Below are positions 61,817 through 64,000 of a stretch of 64,000 nt of DNA, one piece after another. Each line of letters begins with the position of its first letter. Positions within the stretch are counted from its first letter, which is position 1. Under the pieces are notes generated by a model. The model made no database searches, was not told where the DNA came from, and saw nothing but the letters and a program-made list of their open reading frames with translations. The stretch comes from Sambucus nigra (taxonomy: Eukaryota; Streptophyta; Magnoliopsida; Dipsacales; Adoxaceae). The stretch is taken from assembly GCA_949130495.1 (NCBI GenBank), contig OX422211.1, positions 338,463,504-338,527,503 of the forward strand, in the 5' to 3' direction. A program made the position numbers and the translations under genes.

Positions 61817-61984
61817 TGTAATACCCCATATTTTTTAGGATTTAAATAATTATGAGATTAATTATTATAATGGGATTAATTGAATTAAAATTTGAGAATT
61901 TAATTGTTAATTAATTCGGATTTAAAAATAAATATTAACTAGCGCGCCAAGGGTTAATACTTATTGATTTAATATTATTGTACG

Positions 61985-62574
61985 TAGGGGTGGGCACGGT
62001 CCGGTCCGGTCCGGGTTTTTCATATTTTTTGGACCAGACCGAATATTCGGTCCTCAATTTTTTTGGACCGAGACCGGACCGATTAATTCGGTTAACCTAC
62101 TAATTCGGTCCAGGCTTTTTTCGGTCCGGTCCGGGATAAAATTCGGTCCTGAACCTATTTTATATATATGTACATTTTATGAATGTTTTTATCTTTTTTC
62201 CTCACAAATATATATACAAAAAAATAATACTCGAAACTCCAAGTGATATTTACATGTTTTTTTTAACCCAAATAAAAAAATGTCTATACATATATAAAAT
62301 GTTCCAAATTATATTCATAAGTTATATACATTAATTCAAAAACTATACATAAGAAACACAATAACAATATTTTTATTATATATATATGGGAATCGGTCCG
62401 GTCCGGTCCAAATCGGTCTTTTAATATAGTGGACCGCGGACCGGACCGGTTTAATCGATTTTTAGTTTTTGTGAACTGATTTTCGGACCGGTTTCAAAAT
62501 AGCCTTAATTTTCGGTTCGGTCTGGTTCGGTCCAATCGGTCCATTCGAGTCGGTCTTTTTTTTGTCCACCCCTA
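61985..62574. mobile_element. hAT-type MITE rich in GGTCCGG, in LTR F
   Basis: It starts TAGGGGTGGGCACGG and ends TTTGTCCACCCCTA, a terminal inverted repeat typical of plant hAT MITEs. The flanking 8-mers ATTGTACG (61977-61984) and CATGTACG (62575-62582) agree at six positions. GGTCCGGTCC-type units near the left end and GGACCGGACC units near the right give large inverted repeats. No coding frame. Confidence 0.88.
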
Positions 62575-63099
62575 CATGTACGATATGTAATATGGCACTA
62601 TACACTTTGATAAATTGTCGAGACTGAATAATACGATAGTTTGGTAAATTAAGTTTGGCGCGCGTGTGAGTCATGTCGAGACTAATTGATTAGAATAAAA
62701 AGAGAAATTATTTTTGGTAACTCGTATGGTCGTTTCGAGTGCGCCGTCGAGTCTGAAAGGGTCGAGATAGTCATAATAGTATACTCGGGTGTTTAGTTTG
62801 GGTCCCGGGATAATTTTAGGTCTAACCGGCGCCCCGAGAGGGCATTATGGTAAATTGTATTTTTGGGTTTAATTAATGGACGAAATTGGGAGTTATTTTA
62901 TCAGACAAGGAAAGTCAATTAGGGTTGAGAGACACAGAAAGTAAAGAACGGCCACAGAGGATGTGAGGGAGAATCAATTTCCAAGAGGGAAGGCCAAATT
63001 AACACTACCTTGTACAACCGTGACCACCAACGTGTAGATTGAGAAGAGAGGAACGCGTCTATACCAACATCACCAAAGGATTCAGACCTTCGACTTAAG

Positions 63100-63105
63100 G
63101 TAAGT
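63100..63105 (+). promoter_or_regulatory. Putative 5' splice site in LTR F
   Basis: ACTTAAG|GTAAGT is a strong plant donor. The text before it (ATTCAGACCTTC) also occurs before the degenerate donor-like site of LTR A (minus strand, near 2490-2510). The acceptor would lie beyond the window. Confidence 0.45.
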
Positions 63106-63494
63106 GTTTATTACTTGCTTTCTTTTAGCAATAATCATACTCATGTTAGAGTAGGTGAGATTCATCATGATTTACATGTTAATTGGGTGAAATTTTGAGG
63201 ATTAAATGATGATTAAAGGCTGGGTTAATTAGTTGTTAATATTCCTTCATGTATGTAGAGGAGATTATGTTCTTTAATTGAAATTTTCAAAACTAGGGTT
63301 CATGAGAATTAATTTGGTGATTGTACATAATTACAATGATTAATGACGAATTAATGATCCTAGGATGTTAAGAATCATTTATAATATGTTATGTGTTGAT
63401 GGGTATTGATGATGAGGCGGTTGGTGTTGAATCTTAGAGGTTTTTAGTTTCAAAAATGGTAGAAAATGCTGAAATTTGGTGAAGAAGATGAAAC

Positions 63495-63605
63495 AGTAGG
63501 TCTCGCGCAAAGTGGTTCAAACGAGATTGGTATCTCGTGCGAAGTCGATCGAGCGACGCGTGGCAGTCGTTCAAACGACATTGCCATCTCGTTCGAGCGA
63601 CAGGG
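63495..63605. repeat. Cluster of CGTTCGAACGA-like palindromes in LTR F
   Basis: Repeated units include GGTTCAAACGAGA, TCTCGTGCGAAG, GTCGATCGAGCGAC, GTCGTTCAAACGAC and TCTCGTTCGAGCGAC. They are imperfect palindromes within about 110 bp, at a place in the LTR comparable with the clusters of the other LTRs. Confidence 0.8.
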
Positions 63606-64000
63606 TGAATTTTTGGGAATTTTCTTAGAGTCCAAATTTTGAGTTTACCGATTTATTGGAGTGAGAGAAACTGCCCGATAGTAAACTTAAACAAGTCAGA
63701 ATTTCGGGAAAGTATGTGAGAATAAATACTTTACTTATTTCGGTATAGAGAGAATGTACCCTGGAGATTACGAGAGAGATAGTAATCTAATTATTTATAC
63801 TATACGTAGTGTTGAGGTTAAAATACATATGAGAAGTATATATATAGGTTGGAGAAATATCTATAAATTTTAATAGGATGTGTGTATGTCTATTATGTGA
63901 TATTATTGTTACGAGCACTAATGGGTGATAACCCGGGGGTGCAAGAATCTTACTATTAGGTGCACTAATGAGTGATAACTAGGGGGTGCAAGGATTCTAT

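Larger units (their letters stand above)
61817..64000 (+). mobile_element. Element F: Gypsy (Tekay-like) LTR, runs off the window
   Basis: It starts TGTAATACCCCATATTTTTT, as in element B. It carries GTCGAGATAGTCATAATAGT at 62761, GGGTCCCGGGA at 62810, a leader-like region ending in ATTCAGACCTTCGACTTAAG and the donor GTAAGT at 63100, and a palindrome cluster at 63490-63605. No LTR end is reached by 64000, so the LTR exceeds 2.1 kb. A hAT MITE lies at 61985-62574. Confidence 0.8.

Overview
The window looks like nuclear DNA of a flowering plant, from a transposon-dense and gene-poor region. It is AT-rich. It holds plant-type Ty3/Gypsy LTR retrotransposons (chromovirus/Tekay-like, with a C-terminal chromodomain-like segment), Ty1/Copia remnants, a CACTA transposon, hAT-type MITEs, a tRNA-derived SINE and a Helitron that carries an RPA70-like gene. 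No bacterial-style operons, CRISPR arrays, rRNA genes or functional tRNA genes were seen, and no intact host gene was found.

Layout. 1-351: Copia protease fragment (minus). 349-7818: decayed minus-strand Gypsy element A with a long LTR, integrase remains and a nested MITE; its second LTR survives only as a fragment. From about 8.8 kb to 45,264: one large, heavily interrupted Helitron on the plus strand. Its Rep (HUH) domain, PIF1-type helicase and RPA70-like gene can be pieced together across nested insertions. These insertions are a 3.9-kb solo LTR (9318-13256, TSD ATGAG), an 18.4-kb Tekay-like Gypsy element B (14679-33057, TSD TGATT), a 167-bp hAT MITE (33482-33648, TSD CCTGCGGG) and a Tat-like solo LTR (35393-36997, TSD TYCAT). 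The integrase of element B is itself split by an 8.4-kb non-autonomous CACTA element (20875-29264, TSD TTT) carrying a fragment of a TAP2/ABCB-type ABC transporter. A minus-strand fragment resembling NOMO (nodal modulator) lies between RPA exons of the Helitron. 45.5-46.9 kb: a broken kelch-like gene.

46.9-53.7 kb: minus-strand Gypsy element C, whose integrase is interrupted by internally deleted element D (49458-52794, TSD GTCAA). At 53734 the RT/RNase H part of C is interrupted by non-coding Copia-like element E, arranged LTR-internal-LTR-internal, with two copies of a hairpin MITE sitting in (TA)n tracts. From 61817 to the window end lies the LTR of a further Gypsy element F with a hAT MITE inside.

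The features worth following are shared designs inside otherwise different LTRs. Six LTR families each carry a cluster of short CG-containing palindromes, each family with its own core. Several Gypsy LTRs share what looks like a leader intron (AG|GCAAGT or AG|GTAAGT donor, YAG|GT acceptor). They also share a motif close to TCGAGATAGTCAAAAT, and have microsatellites placed exactly at the putative acceptor. All family assignments rest on recognising motifs by eye; no database search was possible.
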